NCBI RefSeq assembly: GCF_019218745.1
Contig: NZ_JAHUXA010000028.1
Coordinates: 1-33,567 of the forward strand
DNA length: 33,567 bases
Direction of reading: 5' to 3'
Origin: Enterobacter sp. ENT03
GTDB lineage: Bacteria > Pseudomonadota > Gammaproteobacteria > Enterobacterales > Enterobacteriaceae
Part shown: positions 1-8,026 of the stretch, in pieces
Layout: every line of letters begins with the position of its first letter
Position numbering within the stretch: position 1 is the stretch's first letter
Position numbers and translations under genes: made by a program
Notes under the pieces: model-generated
Told to the model about the DNA's origin: nothing
What the model saw: the letters and a program-made list of their open reading frames with translations, nothing else
The model's database searches: none

Positions 1-124
<124 letters not shown>

Positions 125-140
125 ACAAAAACCATAACCC

Positions 141-170
141 GTAGGCCCGGCAAGCGTAGCGCCGCCGGGC
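141..170 (+). repeat. REP element next to the left IS end
   Basis: A GTAGGCCCGGC...GCCGCCGGGC palindromic unit. It lies 16 bp from the IS/target junction and is the second half of a BIME whose first half must lie beyond the IS. Bases 123-179 are identical to 1188-1244. Confidence 0.85.
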
Positions 171-207
171 AAGCAGACAATTTTAATATCTATTAGCCAT
201 ACCCGGA

Positions 208-242
208 TCCGGAAATGTTTTTTCATTTCCGGATTTTTTTTA
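208..242 (+). terminator. Strong rho-independent terminator
   Basis: A perfect 10-bp stem (TCCGGAAATG / CATTTCCGGA) with a TTTTTT loop is followed by an unbroken run of T. It would end transcription arriving from the left, that is from the IS or from whatever gene originally preceded this point. It also insulates the following metallo-beta-lactamase-fold gene from read-through. Confidence 0.85.
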
Positions 243-327
243 AGGTGAAGTGTTAATACAGGCCATTTTTTGTCTGGCTCAATTCCATAAAATGTACGGC
301 GGTAAGCATCTCAGGGAAAGAACCACC

Positions 328-1128
328 ATGGCAGTTACCGTCAGCGTATTACTGGAAAATCGGCGCAGCTTTAGCGCACAAACTTCATTGCGCGCTAAAG
401 CTGGGCTGAGTTTGTTTATCCGGGATGAACATGATGCAATTTTGTTCGATACCGGACCTGACGATAGCTTTCTGCATAATGCGAACATGATGGGTATTGA
501 TTTATCAGGATTAACAGCAGCGGTGCTCTCACATGGTCATTATGATCATTGTGGTGGAGTTCCATGGCTGCCAGATCGCTCCCGGATCGTTTGCCATCCA
601 CAAATAGCCAGTGAACGCTATGCAGCACTAAACGTAACTGGCATTACTTTACCGATAAAAAAATTATCTCTCGACATTGATTATTCACGTTTCCGCATGG
701 AGTACAGCAGAACTCCTCTGCACCTGGGTGAACGCTTTTTATGGTCAGGGGAGATCCCGATGGACAAACCTCAGCCATACGGAGTTATCACAGGGCAAAA
801 TTCTGGTGCGGATTATGTGGCAGATGAAGGCGTACTGATTTATCTGTCTGACAAGGGGCTGGTCATTTTTATCGGGTGTGGTCATCGAGGGCTGACCAAT
901 ATCGTGCGCCACTGCCAGAAGATAACCGGAATTAAGCATATTCACGCCCTATTTGGTGGTTTTCACCTGCGCACTGCATCACCCCAAAAGCTCTGGGCAA
1001 TGAGACAGTTTCTGCTCCAACAAAAGCCGGACAAAATCCTGGGTTGCCATTGCACCGGTTCATGGGGACGGCTGTGGTTGCAGGAAATACAGGCTCCCGC
1101 AACGGGCGAAACCTATGTTTTGGGATAG
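328..1128 (+). CDS. Metallo-beta-lactamase-fold hydrolase, COG1237-like
   Basis: A 266-residue protein of the metallo-beta-lactamase superfamily. Its metal-binding signature is HGHYDH at residues 69-74, preceded by an ILFDTG strand around 38-43. Later histidines sit in GCGHRG and FGGFHL, and a third late motif reads GCHCTG. This arrangement resembles the COG1237 group (annotated as dihydropterin / ribofuranosyl-aminobenzene 5'-phosphate synthase-like), whose substrate in enterobacteria is not established. I chose ATG 328 because AGGG lies 11 bases upstream; the open frame extends to 250 but that start has no good ribosome site. The gene stands alone between a terminator and a BIME. It is noticeably more AT-rich than yncE and pqqU and is flanked by 57-bp direct repeats, so it may be a recent acquisition. 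Confidence 0.8.
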   Translation: MAVTVSVLLENRRSFSAQTSLRAKAGLSLFIRDEHDAILFDTGPDDSFLHNANMMGIDLSGLTAAVLSHGHYDHCGGVPWLPDRSRIVCHPQIASERYAALNVTGITLPIKKLSLDIDYSRFRMEYSRTPLHLGERFLWSGEIPMDKPQPYGVITGQNSGADYVADEGVLIYLSDKGLVIFIGCGHRGLTNIVRHCQKITGIKHIHALFGGFHLRTASPQKLWAMRQFLLQQKPDKILGCHCTGSWGRLWLQEIQAPATGETYVLG

Positions 1129-1159
1129 CATTAGCAATGTCATTCCGTTAAGGCAGTGT

Positions 1160-1235
1160 GCCGGGTGGCGGCTGCGCCTTACCCGGCCTACAAAAACCAT
1201 AACCCGTAGGCCCGGCAAGCGTAGCGCCGCCGGGC
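1160..1235. repeat. BIME: two inverted REP units
   Basis: REP units at 1160-1191 (GCCGGGTGGC...CCGGCCTAC) and 1206-1235 (GTAGGCCCGG...GCCGGGC) face each other across a 14-bp spacer. Bases 1188-1244 repeat 123-179 exactly. This copy is uninterrupted and shows what the IS-occupied copy at the left edge looked like before insertion. Confidence 0.85.
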
Positions 1236-1251
1236 AAGCAGACATAAAAAA

Positions 1252-1272
1252 GCTCCCTACGGAGCCTTTTTT
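1252..1272. terminator. Bidirectional terminator between the MBL gene and yncE
   Basis: GCTCC / GGAGC stem with a CTAC loop, A-rich on the left and followed by a T run on the right. It sits between two convergent genes and can serve both strands. Confidence 0.75.
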
Positions 1273-1281
1273 TACATCACA

Positions 1282-2343
1282 TCACAGCGCAATGCGGATC
1301 ACATCATCCGGCTGGGTGGCTTCTTTCTCGCGGGTGGAGGCCTGTTTCACGCTCACATACAGCGTGTTACCGTCTGCGGACAGCGCCAGGCTGTTCGGGT
1401 GCGTCGGAGTATCGATGGTTTTCACCACGTTGTAGCTTTTCGCATCGATCACGCTCACTTTACCGGCCTGACGGTGGGTGACATACACTTCGTTACGCGC
1501 CGGGTTAAACAGCACGGCCAGCGATTCCGGGGTGGCGATCTTCTCGATCACCTTGCCGTTGCGGGTGTCGACAACCAGCACTTCCGGCGCTTTGGAATCG
1601 GTCACGAACGCACGGTGTCCGGCGGTGTCGAGGCTCAGGTTGAGATAGAAATGCTCTTTGCCGTCATCCTGGAGTTTTTTACGGCTAAGAATTTTGTTGG
1701 TCGCGGTATCAATGGTAATGAATTCGCCATCGCCGTTGGTGGTGTACAGGCGTCTGGCGGCGCTGTCGAGCGCCAGCCCGGTGGCGTAAGTGCCGGTGCC
1801 GGTAATGGTGGTTTTCAGTTTGATGCTGTTGCCGTCCACCACCCAAATCACGCTCTCTTTGCCGACGCCGGTGATGTACACGCTATTGGTGGTTTCATCC
1901 ACGGCCAGTTCGCGCGGCTGGAACGGGCGCACGGTTTCGGAACGTTTACGCTCATCGAGCACCAGACGGCCTTTCACGTCGCCAGTTTTCGCGTCAATCG
2001 CCGTCACGGCGCTGCTGCTGGTGTTGCCGAACCACAGGGTCTGCGTTTTGCTGTTAATGGTGGCGCCAAACGGTTTCAAATCGTTATAGATGGCCTGGGT
2101 CACGTTCAGCGTGACCGGATCAAGACGATATACCACCCCGCCCTTGTCCGTTTTACGGCTCTGTGCAGTCGCAAGCCACAGCGCGTTTTCCTGCTGGCTG
2201 AACGCCATTTCATAGGCTCCTTTGCCCACCGGCTGGCGCAGCATTTCTTCAGCGGCGCTCGCATTAAACGTGCCGGCGAGCAGCAGAGAACCTAATAACA
2301 GTGAACCACGCAGGCGCGGTGAGCTTAGATGACGAGTAAACAT
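1282..2343 (-). CDS. yncE: YncE, periplasmic beta-propeller protein
   Basis: A 353-residue protein that matches E. coli YncE along its length (for example ENALWLATAQSRK, HRQAGKVSVIDAK and the C-terminal EATQPDDVIRIAL). An N-terminal Sec signal peptide of about 30 residues ends in SASAA before EEML, so the mature protein is periplasmic. The body is made of repeated YVTN/NHL-like beta-propeller blades such as NEVYVTHRQAGKVSVID. E. coli YncE folds as a seven-bladed propeller reported to bind DNA; its physiological role is unclear. A GGGAG sequence lies just upstream of the ATG. It is divergent from pqqU across a 392-bp regulatory region, as in E. coli. Confidence 0.95.
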   Translation of the reverse strand: MFTRHLSSPRLRGSLLLGSLLLAGTFNASAAEEMLRQPVGKGAYEMAFSQQENALWLATAQSRKTDKGGVVYRLDPVTLNVTQAIYNDLKPFGATINSKTQTLWFGNTSSSAVTAIDAKTGDVKGRLVLDERKRSETVRPFQPRELAVDETTNSVYITGVGKESVIWVVDGNSIKLKTTITGTGTYATGLALDSAARRLYTTNGDGEFITIDTATNKILSRKKLQDDGKEHFYLNLSLDTAGHRAFVTDSKAPEVLVVDTRNGKVIEKIATPESLAVLFNPARNEVYVTHRQAGKVSVIDAKSYNVVKTIDTPTHPNSLALSADGNTLYVSVKQASTREKEATQPDDVIRIAL

Positions 2344-2420
2344 GACGACTCCCTTTGATAACGAATGTATAGCTGCATCACATGGCTTCCGGTCGGCGAA
2401 GTCGCGCTTCGCTTCTTTTT

Positions 2421-2547
2421 GTATGCCCTAAATAATTCCTGTTGCAAAAAGGCGGCGACGCAGTGAATCCCAGGGAGCTTACAGATGTAAGTGACTGGGG
2501 TAAGCGAGGAAAGCCAACGCATTTGCAGCGTGAATTATGACGAGCAC
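2421..2547. repeat. ERIC element (enterobacterial repetitive intergenic consensus)
   Basis: About 127 bp of imperfect palindrome. The core GTGAATCCCAGGGAGCTTAC / GTAAGTGACTGGGGTAAGCG is close to the two classic ERIC primer sites. The inner arms are 2469-2482 and 2487-2500. The outer arms pair AATAATTCCTGTTGCAA near 2431 with TTGCAGCGTGAATTATG near 2522. It occupies the middle of the yncE/pqqU divergent region and, if transcribed, would form a long hairpin in a leader. Confidence 0.85.
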
Positions 2548-2551
2548 AGAT

Positions 2552-2570
2552 GAGAATAGTAATCATTTAT
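2552..2570. promoter_or_regulatory. Candidate Fur box
   Basis: By hand, 13 of 19 bases match the GATAATGATAATCATTATC Fur consensus. It lies in the yncE/pqqU divergent region just beyond the ERIC element. Control of yncE by Fur in E. coli is my recollection of the literature. The match is moderate. Confidence 0.35.
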
Positions 2571-2681
2571 TGGTAAAAATGGGAGACTTTCTTGCCGTAT
2601 TTCCCATTCGGGCCATAATTTCCCCCGGCAAGGATTCACAGTAAGTGCCGTTAACGTTTTCAATTTTTTTACATTACCCGT

Positions 2682-2699
2682 AACATGTCGCCACATGTT
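2682..2699. promoter_or_regulatory. Perfect dyad upstream of pqqU, candidate operator
   Basis: AACATGT-CGCC-ACATGTT is a perfect 7-bp inverted repeat with a 4-bp spacer. It ends 36 bases before the pqqU start codon, where an operator would overlap the promoter or early leader. No T run follows, so it is not a terminator. The binding protein is unknown. Confidence 0.4.
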
Positions 2700-2735
2700 C
2701 CATTTGGTTCGTTTTATTTTTAACCGGTTCCCACC

Positions 2736-4844
2736 ATGAAAATCATTTTTGCACGCCCGGCGGCTTTGCCGTTTCTCTTACTTCCGGCGGTCTTTCACCC
2801 TGCTTTTGCGGCAGCGGAACAAACCATGATCGTCACTGCTTCCCCGCAAACCGTCTCCGAACTTGATACGCCGGCCGCCGTCAGTGTGGTGCAGGGCGAG
2901 GATATGCGTCAGGCGACGCCGCGCGTGAATCTCTCGGAATCGCTCACCAGCGTGCCGGGCTTACAGATCCAGAATCGCCAGAACTATTCGCAGGATCTAC
3001 AGCTGTCAATCCGTGGTTTTGGCTCCCGCTCCACCTATGGGGTGCGCGGGATCCGTATGTATGTGGACGGCATTCCGGCGACCATGCCGGACGGCCAGGG
3101 CCAGACGTCCAACATCGACATCAACAGTATTGAAAGCGTCGATGTGCTGCGCGGACCCTTTTCTGCCCTGTACGGTAATGCCTCCGGCGGCGTAATGAAT
3201 GTGACGACCGAAACGGGCCGCGAACCCGCCACCATTGAAGCGAGCAGCTATTACGGCAGCTTTGGCAGCTGGCGCTACGGCCTGAAAGCCACCGGCGCGG
3301 TGGGTGACGGTACGCAGCCGGGCGATGTGGATTACACGGTCTCTTCCAGCCGTTTTGCCACCCACGGCTACCGCGATCACAGCGGCGCGCAGAAAAATCT
3401 CGCCAACGCCAAACTGGGCGTGCGCATCGATGACGTCAGTAAGCTGACGCTGATCCTCAACAGCGTCGACACCAAAGCGAACGATCCGGGTGGCCTGAGC
3501 AAAAGCGAATGGAAAGATAACCCGCGCCAGTCGCCGCGTGGCGATCAGTACAACATGCGTAAAACCATCAAGCAGACCCAGGCGGGCCTGCGCTATGAAC
3601 GTCAGCTCAGCGAGCAGGACGATCTGAGCGTAATGATGTACGCCGGTGAACGCGAAACCACGCAGTACCAGTCCATTCCGCGCGGGCCGCAGCTCAATCC
3701 CACCCATGCAGGCGGTGTGATCGACTTGAGCCGTCACTATCAGGGTATCGACACCCGCTGGACGCACCGTGGCGAACTGGGCGTGCCGGTCACCTTCACC
3801 ACCGGTCTGAACTACGAAAACATGAGCGAAGATCGTAAAGGTTACGAGAACTTCGTGATGGCGGGCAGCACGCCGGTTTACGGGCAGAAAGGCCAGCAGC
3901 GCCGCAACGAGCGCAACCTGATGTGGAACGTCGATCCCTATCTGCAAACGGCGTGGCAGCTGACCGACAAGCTGTCGCTGGATGCGGGCGTGCGTTACAG
4001 CTCCGTATGGTTTGACTCCAACGACCACTATGTGACGCCGCGCAACGGCGATGACAGCGGTGAAGCCAGCTATCACAAATGGCTGCCAGCGGGTTCACTG
4101 AAATATGCGCTGACCGACGCGTGGAACCTGTACGTGGCGGGCGGTCGTGGCTTTGAAACGCCGACCATCAACGAGCTTTCCTACCGTTCCGGTGGCCAGA
4201 GCGGGCTGAATTTCGATCTGCAACCATCCACCAATACCACCTGGGAAGTGGGCAGCAAAACGCGCGTCGGCAACGGCCTGCTGACCGCGGCGCTGTTCCA
4301 GACCGATACGGATAACGAGATCGTCACTGATGCCAGCAGCGGCGGGCGCACCACCTATAAAAACGCCGGTAAAACCCGTCGTCAGGGCGCGGAATTGTCA
4401 GTCGATCAGCAGTTTGCCGGTAACTGGCGCGCGAAAATGGCGTGGACTTATCTGAACGCCACCTACCGCACCAACGTCTGTAATGACGGGGACTGTAACG
4501 GCAACCGTATGCCGGGCATCGCGCGTAATATGGGCTTTGCGTCTCTTGGCTGGCAGCCGGAAAGCGGCTGGTACGCCGGGGCGGATGTGCGTTATATGAG
4601 CGATATTCAGGCTGATGACGAAAACAGCGCCACAGCGCCGTCCTATACCGTGGTGGGCCTGAACAGCGGCTACAAATTCAATTACGGTAACTGGAATATG
4701 GACCTGTTTGGTCGCGTGGATAACCTGTTTGATCGCGAATATGTCGGTTCAGTGATCGTCAACGAATCCAATGGTCGTTACTACGAGCCTGCACCGGGTC
4801 GTAATTACGGCGTGGGTCTGTCCGTGGCTTATCGCTTCGAATAA
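2736..4844 (+). CDS. pqqU: PqqU (YncD), TonB-dependent outer-membrane receptor for PQQ
   Basis: A 702-residue TonB-dependent receptor. A signal peptide of about 25 residues ends in FAAA and is followed by a TonB-box-like stretch (EQTMIVTA). The plug domain spans roughly residues 45-155 (LSIRGFGSRSTYGVRGIRMY, RGPFSALYGNASGG). The 22-strand barrel follows and ends in the usual terminal beta strand with a C-terminal aromatic region (YRFE). It matches E. coli YncD, since renamed PqqU for uptake of the cofactor pyrroloquinoline quinone and also known as a phage receptor. Dependence on TonB-ExbBD follows from family knowledge. The Shine-Dalgarno sequence is weak. The gene ends in its own terminator at 4852. 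Confidence 0.95.
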   Translation: MKIIFARPAALPFLLLPAVFHPAFAAAEQTMIVTASPQTVSELDTPAAVSVVQGEDMRQATPRVNLSESLTSVPGLQIQNRQNYSQDLQLSIRGFGSRSTYGVRGIRMYVDGIPATMPDGQGQTSNIDINSIESVDVLRGPFSALYGNASGGVMNVTTETGREPATIEASSYYGSFGSWRYGLKATGAVGDGTQPGDVDYTVSSSRFATHGYRDHSGAQKNLANAKLGVRIDDVSKLTLILNSVDTKANDPGGLSKSEWKDNPRQSPRGDQYNMRKTIKQTQAGLRYERQLSEQDDLSVMMYAGERETTQYQSIPRGPQLNPTHAGGVIDLSRHYQGIDTRWTHRGELGVPVTFTTGLNYENMSEDRKGYENFVMAGSTPVYGQKGQQRRNERNLMWNVDPYLQTAWQLTDKLSLDAGVRYSSVWFDSNDHYVTPRNGDDSGEASYHKWLPAGSLKYALTDAWNLYVAGGRGFETPTINELSYRSGGQSGLNFDLQPSTNTTWEVGSKTRVGNGLLTAALFQTDTDNEIVTDASSGGRTTYKNAGKTRRQGAELSVDQQFAGNWRAKMAWTYLNATYRTNVCNDGDCNGNRMPGIARNMGFASLGWQPESGWYAGADVRYMSDIQADDENSATAPSYTVVGLNSGYKFNYGNWNMDLFGRVDNLFDREYVGSVIVNESNGRYYEPAPGRNYGVGLSVAYRFE

Positions 4845-4851
4845 ACACGTT

Positions 4852-4877
4852 CCGGCCTGCTCAGCAGGCCGGATTTT
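4852..4877 (+). terminator. Rho-independent terminator after pqqU
   Basis: CCGGCCTGC-TCA-GCAGGCCGG gives a 9-bp perfect GC-rich stem with a 3-base loop, followed by ATTTTTATT. It lies between convergent pqqU and mcbR. Confidence 0.9.
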
Positions 4878-4879
4878 TA

Positions 4880-5548
4880 TTAGCGCATATCATTGTCATA
4901 CTGACGAAGCAGAATAGTCTCACCCACTTCAATGGCATCGATTATTGCCTGTCCACTTTGCGCACAATGGCCTTTTTCCAGCGAGGATAATAATCCATCG
5001 TAAGCGCCGTGACTGCGCATTAAACTTTCGGATGAAGGATAGAGATAATTAAAACATGGGCCGATTCGCACCCACAGCTGCTCAATGATGGCCGTCAGCG
5101 TAGGCATTTCCGCATACTCATACAGGCAAAAACGAAACGACCGGTTGGCCTGTAAGGTCTGTTCTATATTACTGCCGCCCAGGGCTTCCTGGTAACTTGC
5201 CGCCAGCTGTTGCAATTTTTTCATTTTATCGGCATCAAGATTAGCGCAGGCCACTTCCACTGCCATACTTTCGACTTTCTTGCGTATCGCGTTAATTTCC
5301 AGGTATCTTTCTTTGCACACTTCCGGGACCAAAAAGGCTTGCGCGGGCGTCGCGTGCAGCGCGCCGGCAGAAACCAGGCGTAAAAGCGCCTCCCTCACCG
5401 GGGTAATACTGGTTCCCAGTTGATCGGCAATTTCTTTGGTGATCAGTCGTGCCCCAGGTTTTAATGCGCCAACAATAAGCGCGCTTTTCAGGCTCACTTC
5501 CACCTGCATGGTAAGGCTCATGCGTTGCGCTTTTACAAAATCAAGCAT
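4880..5548 (-). CDS. mcbR: McbR/YncC-like GntR (FadR subfamily) transcriptional regulator
   Basis: A 222-residue GntR-type regulator. The winged helix-turn-helix occupies about residues 12-75 (LKPGARLITKEIADQLGTSI, followed by TPVREALLRL), and an all-helical FCD ligand domain spans about 85-215. It resembles E. coli McbR (YncC), which represses mcbA and affects colanic acid and biofilm formation, and the position between pqqU and curA is the same. Sequence similarity is strong in the DNA-binding domain and looser in the FCD domain, so the ligand or targets may differ. AGGA lies 7 bases before the ATG. The dyad at 2682 or the hairpin upstream of this gene could be its site, but nothing in the sequence proves that. 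Confidence 0.8.
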   Translation of the reverse strand: MLDFVKAQRMSLTMQVEVSLKSALIVGALKPGARLITKEIADQLGTSITPVREALLRLVSAGALHATPAQAFLVPEVCKERYLEINAIRKKVESMAVEVACANLDADKMKKLQQLAASYQEALGGSNIEQTLQANRSFRFCLYEYAEMPTLTAIIEQLWVRIGPCFNYLYPSSESLMRSHGAYDGLLSSLEKGHCAQSGQAIIDAIEVGETILLRQYDNDMR

Positions 5549-5686
5549 ATTCCATTCCTGTCCAATACTTAATTATTTCCAGCCTGCTGGGGGAGTATGT
5601 TGCGGTAGAACTACAAACTATTTTTTCTCTGTGCATGCCTGGTATTGGTCGTCTCTGAAAGTTAAAACAAAAGGTGATTTTTGAGG

Positions 5687-5718
5687 CATACCCGAAGCCA
5701 GAAGCGGCTCCGGGTATG
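5687..5718. repeat. Strong imperfect hairpin between curA and mcbR
   Basis: CATACCCG-a-AGCC ... GGCT-c-CGGGTATG gives 8 + 4 paired bases around one mismatch and a 6-base loop. No T run follows on either strand. It could be a transcript-end or processing hairpin for curA, or an operator dyad upstream of mcbR. Confidence 0.5.
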
Positions 5719-5765
5719 GGTCAGATATAATTAAAGACGGAAATGAAAATTTTGCCTGGTTTTTA

Positions 5766-5785
5766 ATGGCGGCGTTGACCGCCAT
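5766..5785 (-). terminator. Possible terminator-like hairpin after curA
   Basis: ATGGCGG-CGTTGA-CCGCCAT is a perfect 7-bp stem 8 bases beyond the curA stop codon. It lacks a proper T tract on the curA strand, so termination here is only a suggestion. Confidence 0.35.
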
Positions 5786-5793
5786 CAACGTTG

Positions 5794-6828
5794 TTATGTC
5801 CGATCGGCAACCTTAATCACCAGCTTGCCGAAGTTTTTCCCTTCCAGCAGACCGATAAAGGCCTCAGGCGTATTTTCCAGCCCGTCGGTGATGTGCTCGC
5901 GATACTGGATTTTGCCCTCTTTCACCCAGGGGATCATTTCATTGCGGAATTCATCAAGGCGATGCCCGTAATCCTGATTAATGATAAATCCCTGCACGCG
6001 CAGACGTTTTTTCAGGATGGTGCCCATCAGCAGCGAGAGGCGATCCGGGCCGTCCGGCAGATCGGTTGCGTTATAGCCGCTGATCAGACCGCACACCGGT
6101 ACGCGCGCCGCGCTGTTCAGCAGTGGCAGCACCGCGTCGAAGACTTTGCCGCCGACGTTTTCATAATAGATGTCGATACCCTGCGGGCAGGCGTTTTTTA
6201 GCTGTTCCGCGAAATCGTCAGCACGGTGATCGATACAGGCATCGAAGCCCAGTTTCTCCACCGCGTAACGGCATTTTTCTTCGCCGCCAGCGACACCCAC
6301 CACGCGGCAGCCTTTCAGCTTACCAATTTGCCCGACGGTCGCGCCAACCGGCCCGGTCGCAGCGGCCACCACCAGCGTTTCGCCTGATTTCGGCTGACCA
6401 ATATCCAGCAGCCCCATGTAGGCGGTAAAGCCCGGCATACCCAGGATGCCCAGCGCCCATGACGGATGCTCAGTTTCCTGTAGCTTTACCAGCCCGCTGC
6501 CGTCGGAAATTTCATAATCCTGCCAGCCGCTGTAACCCAGCACCAGATCGCCTTCGCTGAAATCCGGGTGGAGGGATTTCACCACCTGGCTCACGGTTCC
6601 ACCGCACATCACTTCGTCGATTTGCACCGGCGGCGTATAGGACGGTGCATCGCTCATGCGGCCACGCATGTACGGGTCAAGGGAGAGATAGAGCGTGCGC
6701 AGCAACACCTGGCCTTCACCGGGCGTGGCGATGTCGTCTTCTTCCAGACGGAAATTGTCAGCAACCGGCGCGCCTTTAGGTCGGGATGCCAGCACCCAGC
6801 GGCGATTACGTTGTGAACTTTGACTCAT
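5794..6828 (-). CDS. curA: CurA, NADPH-dependent curcumin / enone reductase
   Basis: A zinc-independent medium-chain dehydrogenase/reductase of about 344 residues that matches E. coli CurA (YncB) throughout, for example RNRRWVLASRP, YLSLDPYMRGRMSD and DIYYENVGG. The Rossmann nucleotide-binding segment is AATGPVGATVGQIGKLKGC in mid-protein. CurA reduces the conjugated double bonds of curcumin and related enones with NADPH in the cytoplasm. Two ATG codons are adjacent. The second (6826-6828) is 7 bases from the GGAG of a strong AAGGAGA site, the first only 4, so I chose the second. The gene is transcribed toward mcbR on the same strand. Confidence 0.95.
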   Translation of the reverse strand: MSQSSQRNRRWVLASRPKGAPVADNFRLEEDDIATPGEGQVLLRTLYLSLDPYMRGRMSDAPSYTPPVQIDEVMCGGTVSQVVKSLHPDFSEGDLVLGYSGWQDYEISDGSGLVKLQETEHPSWALGILGMPGFTAYMGLLDIGQPKSGETLVVAAATGPVGATVGQIGKLKGCRVVGVAGGEEKCRYAVEKLGFDACIDHRADDFAEQLKNACPQGIDIYYENVGGKVFDAVLPLLNSAARVPVCGLISGYNATDLPDGPDRLSLLMGTILKKRLRVQGFIINQDYGHRLDEFRNEMIPWVKEGKIQYREHITDGLENTPEAFIGLLEGKNFGKLVIKVADRT

Positions 6829-6893
6829 CATTGTCTCCTTTCGACGTAAACCTTACACAAGGGTAGAAGCTTAATGGCAGGTTTGCTTTCGCA

Positions 6894-7469
6894 TTACGAG
6901 CCTGATTGATTCAGGCGCACCACCAGATAGCCGCAAATTTCAGCGGAGTCGTTGATAAAACGGCAGTCATTAGGCGGGCCAAGTTCCAGACAGTCACCGG
7001 CATGCATCTGGTGGCGGGTATCCCCTTCCACAAATGTCAGTTCGCCTTCCTGTAACCAGATCAGCTGGCGTGCCTGCGCATAGGATGAGGCGGGCATCGG
7101 AATATCGCTGCCCGGGGGTAACTCCACCTGCACCAGATCGAGGGGCAAATCGGTGCGCGGTGAGACGTGGCGGCGCAGATAGTGGCTTTGCGGATCGCGC
7201 CACAGCGGTTGATCGGCAAAGCGCAGCAGTTTGCCTTCCTGCATTTCTGCCCGCGCTATAAGCGTTGACATGCTGATGCCAAAAGCGCCGGACAGCCGTG
7301 CCAGCAGCGTGGCAGTCGGGCTGCTCTCGCCCTTTTCGATCTTGTGGATCATCGCCCGCGACACGCCTGCCCGGTTCGCCAGATCGCTTAACGACCAGCC
7401 GCGGGATTCACGCTCAAGACGAATTCGCACACTGATCCGTTGATTTATGTTGTCTGTAATAGTATTCAT
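6894..7469 (-). CDS. XRE-family regulator with C-terminal cupin domain
   Basis: A 191-residue protein. The N-terminal helix-turn-helix of the Cro/CI type covers about residues 14-68 (RESRGWSLSDLANRAGVSRA, then MIHKIEKGESSPTATLLARL). The C-terminal cupin fold covers about 95-185 (RQLIWLQEGELTFVEGD, HAGDCLELGP). Such proteins usually repress a neighbouring gene and sense a small ligand in the cupin. It is divergent from mnaT with only 38 bp between start codons, so control of mnaT and of itself is likely. A perfect dyad spans its start codon (7459-7482). I do not recall a gene here in E. coli K-12, where mnaT and curA are direct divergent neighbours. Confidence 0.85.
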   Translation of the reverse strand: MNTITDNINQRISVRIRLERESRGWSLSDLANRAGVSRAMIHKIEKGESSPTATLLARLSGAFGISMSTLIARAEMQEGKLLRFADQPLWRDPQSHYLRRHVSPRTDLPLDLVQVELPPGSDIPMPASSYAQARQLIWLQEGELTFVEGDTRHQMHAGDCLELGPPNDCRFINDSAEICGYLVVRLNQSGS

Positions 7470-7482
7470 ATCGTAATACTAT
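7459..7482. promoter_or_regulatory. Candidate operator of the XRE-cupin regulator
   Basis: ATAGTATT-CATATCGT-AATACTAT is a perfect 8-bp inverted repeat with an 8-bp spacer. It covers the regulator's start codon and most of the 38-bp divergent gap to mnaT. Its placement fits autoregulation and joint control of mnaT. Confidence 0.55.
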
Positions 7483-7507
7483 AGTGAACAACTCCTGAGG
7501 TTCAACC

Positions 7508-8026
7508 ATGAATATTCGTTTTGCGCACAAAGACGACTGCGCGGCTATCGCTGAAATTTATAACCATGCGGTGCTGCAAACCGCCGCCATCTGGAACGAC
7601 GCCACGGTGGACGTGGATAACCGCATCGCCTGGTTTGAAGCCCGATCCCTTGCGGGCTATCCGGTGCTGGTGAGCGAAGAAAATGGTGTCGTGACCGGTT
7701 ACGCCTCATTCGGTGACTGGCGCGCCTTTGATGGTTTCCGGCATACGGTCGAACATTCGGTGTACGTGCATCCCGCGCATCAGGGCAAAGGCATCGGCCA
7801 GGCGTTGATGAGCCGCCTGATCGACGAGGCGAAGCGTATTGGTAAGCATGTGATGGTGGCGGGCATCGAGTCGCAGAACCATACCTCTGTTCATCTGCAT
7901 GAAAAGCTAGGCTTTACCATTACCGCGCAGATGCCGCAGGTGGGCACGAAATTTGGCCGCTGGCTGGATCTGACCTTTATGCAGCTTCAGCTGGATGAGC
8001 GAAGCGAACCGGATGCGCTGCCATGA
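7508..8026 (+). CDS. mnaT: MnaT (YncA/MddA), L-amino acid N-acyltransferase
   Basis: A 172-residue GNAT acetyltransferase, nearly collinear with E. coli MnaT (IAEIYNHAVL, ASFGDW, FGRWLDLTFMQLQLDE). The acetyl-CoA pyrophosphate loop is QGKGIG at residues 92-97. The family acetylates the alpha-amino group of methionine and related compounds, including methionine sulfone and sulfoximine, giving protection from these analogues; MddA is the Salmonella name. A GAGG lies 8 bases before the ATG. The stop codon overlaps the ydcZ start as ATGA, so the two genes are probably translated together. The divergent XRE-cupin gene is the likely regulator. Confidence 0.95.
   Translation: MNIRFAHKDDCAAIAEIYNHAVLQTAAIWNDATVDVDNRIAWFEARSLAGYPVLVSEENGVVTGYASFGDWRAFDGFRHTVEHSVYVHPAHQGKGIGQALMSRLIDEAKRIGKHVMVAGIESQNHTSVHLHEKLGFTITAQMPQVGTKFGRWLDLTFMQLQLDERSEPDALP

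Noticed and set aside
141-170. REP units taken as a CRISPR array
   Set aside because: Units are palindromic, few, scattered through the window and paired in inverted orientation; there are no regular spacers or cas genes.
1399-2295. 298-residue open frame on the plus strand
   Set aside because: It lies entirely antisense to yncE, has His/Arg/Ala-rich shadow composition and no recognisable domain.
3006-4076. 356-residue open frame on the minus strand
   Set aside because: It is antisense within pqqU, whose protein is unmistakable. GC-rich codons keep the opposite frame open.
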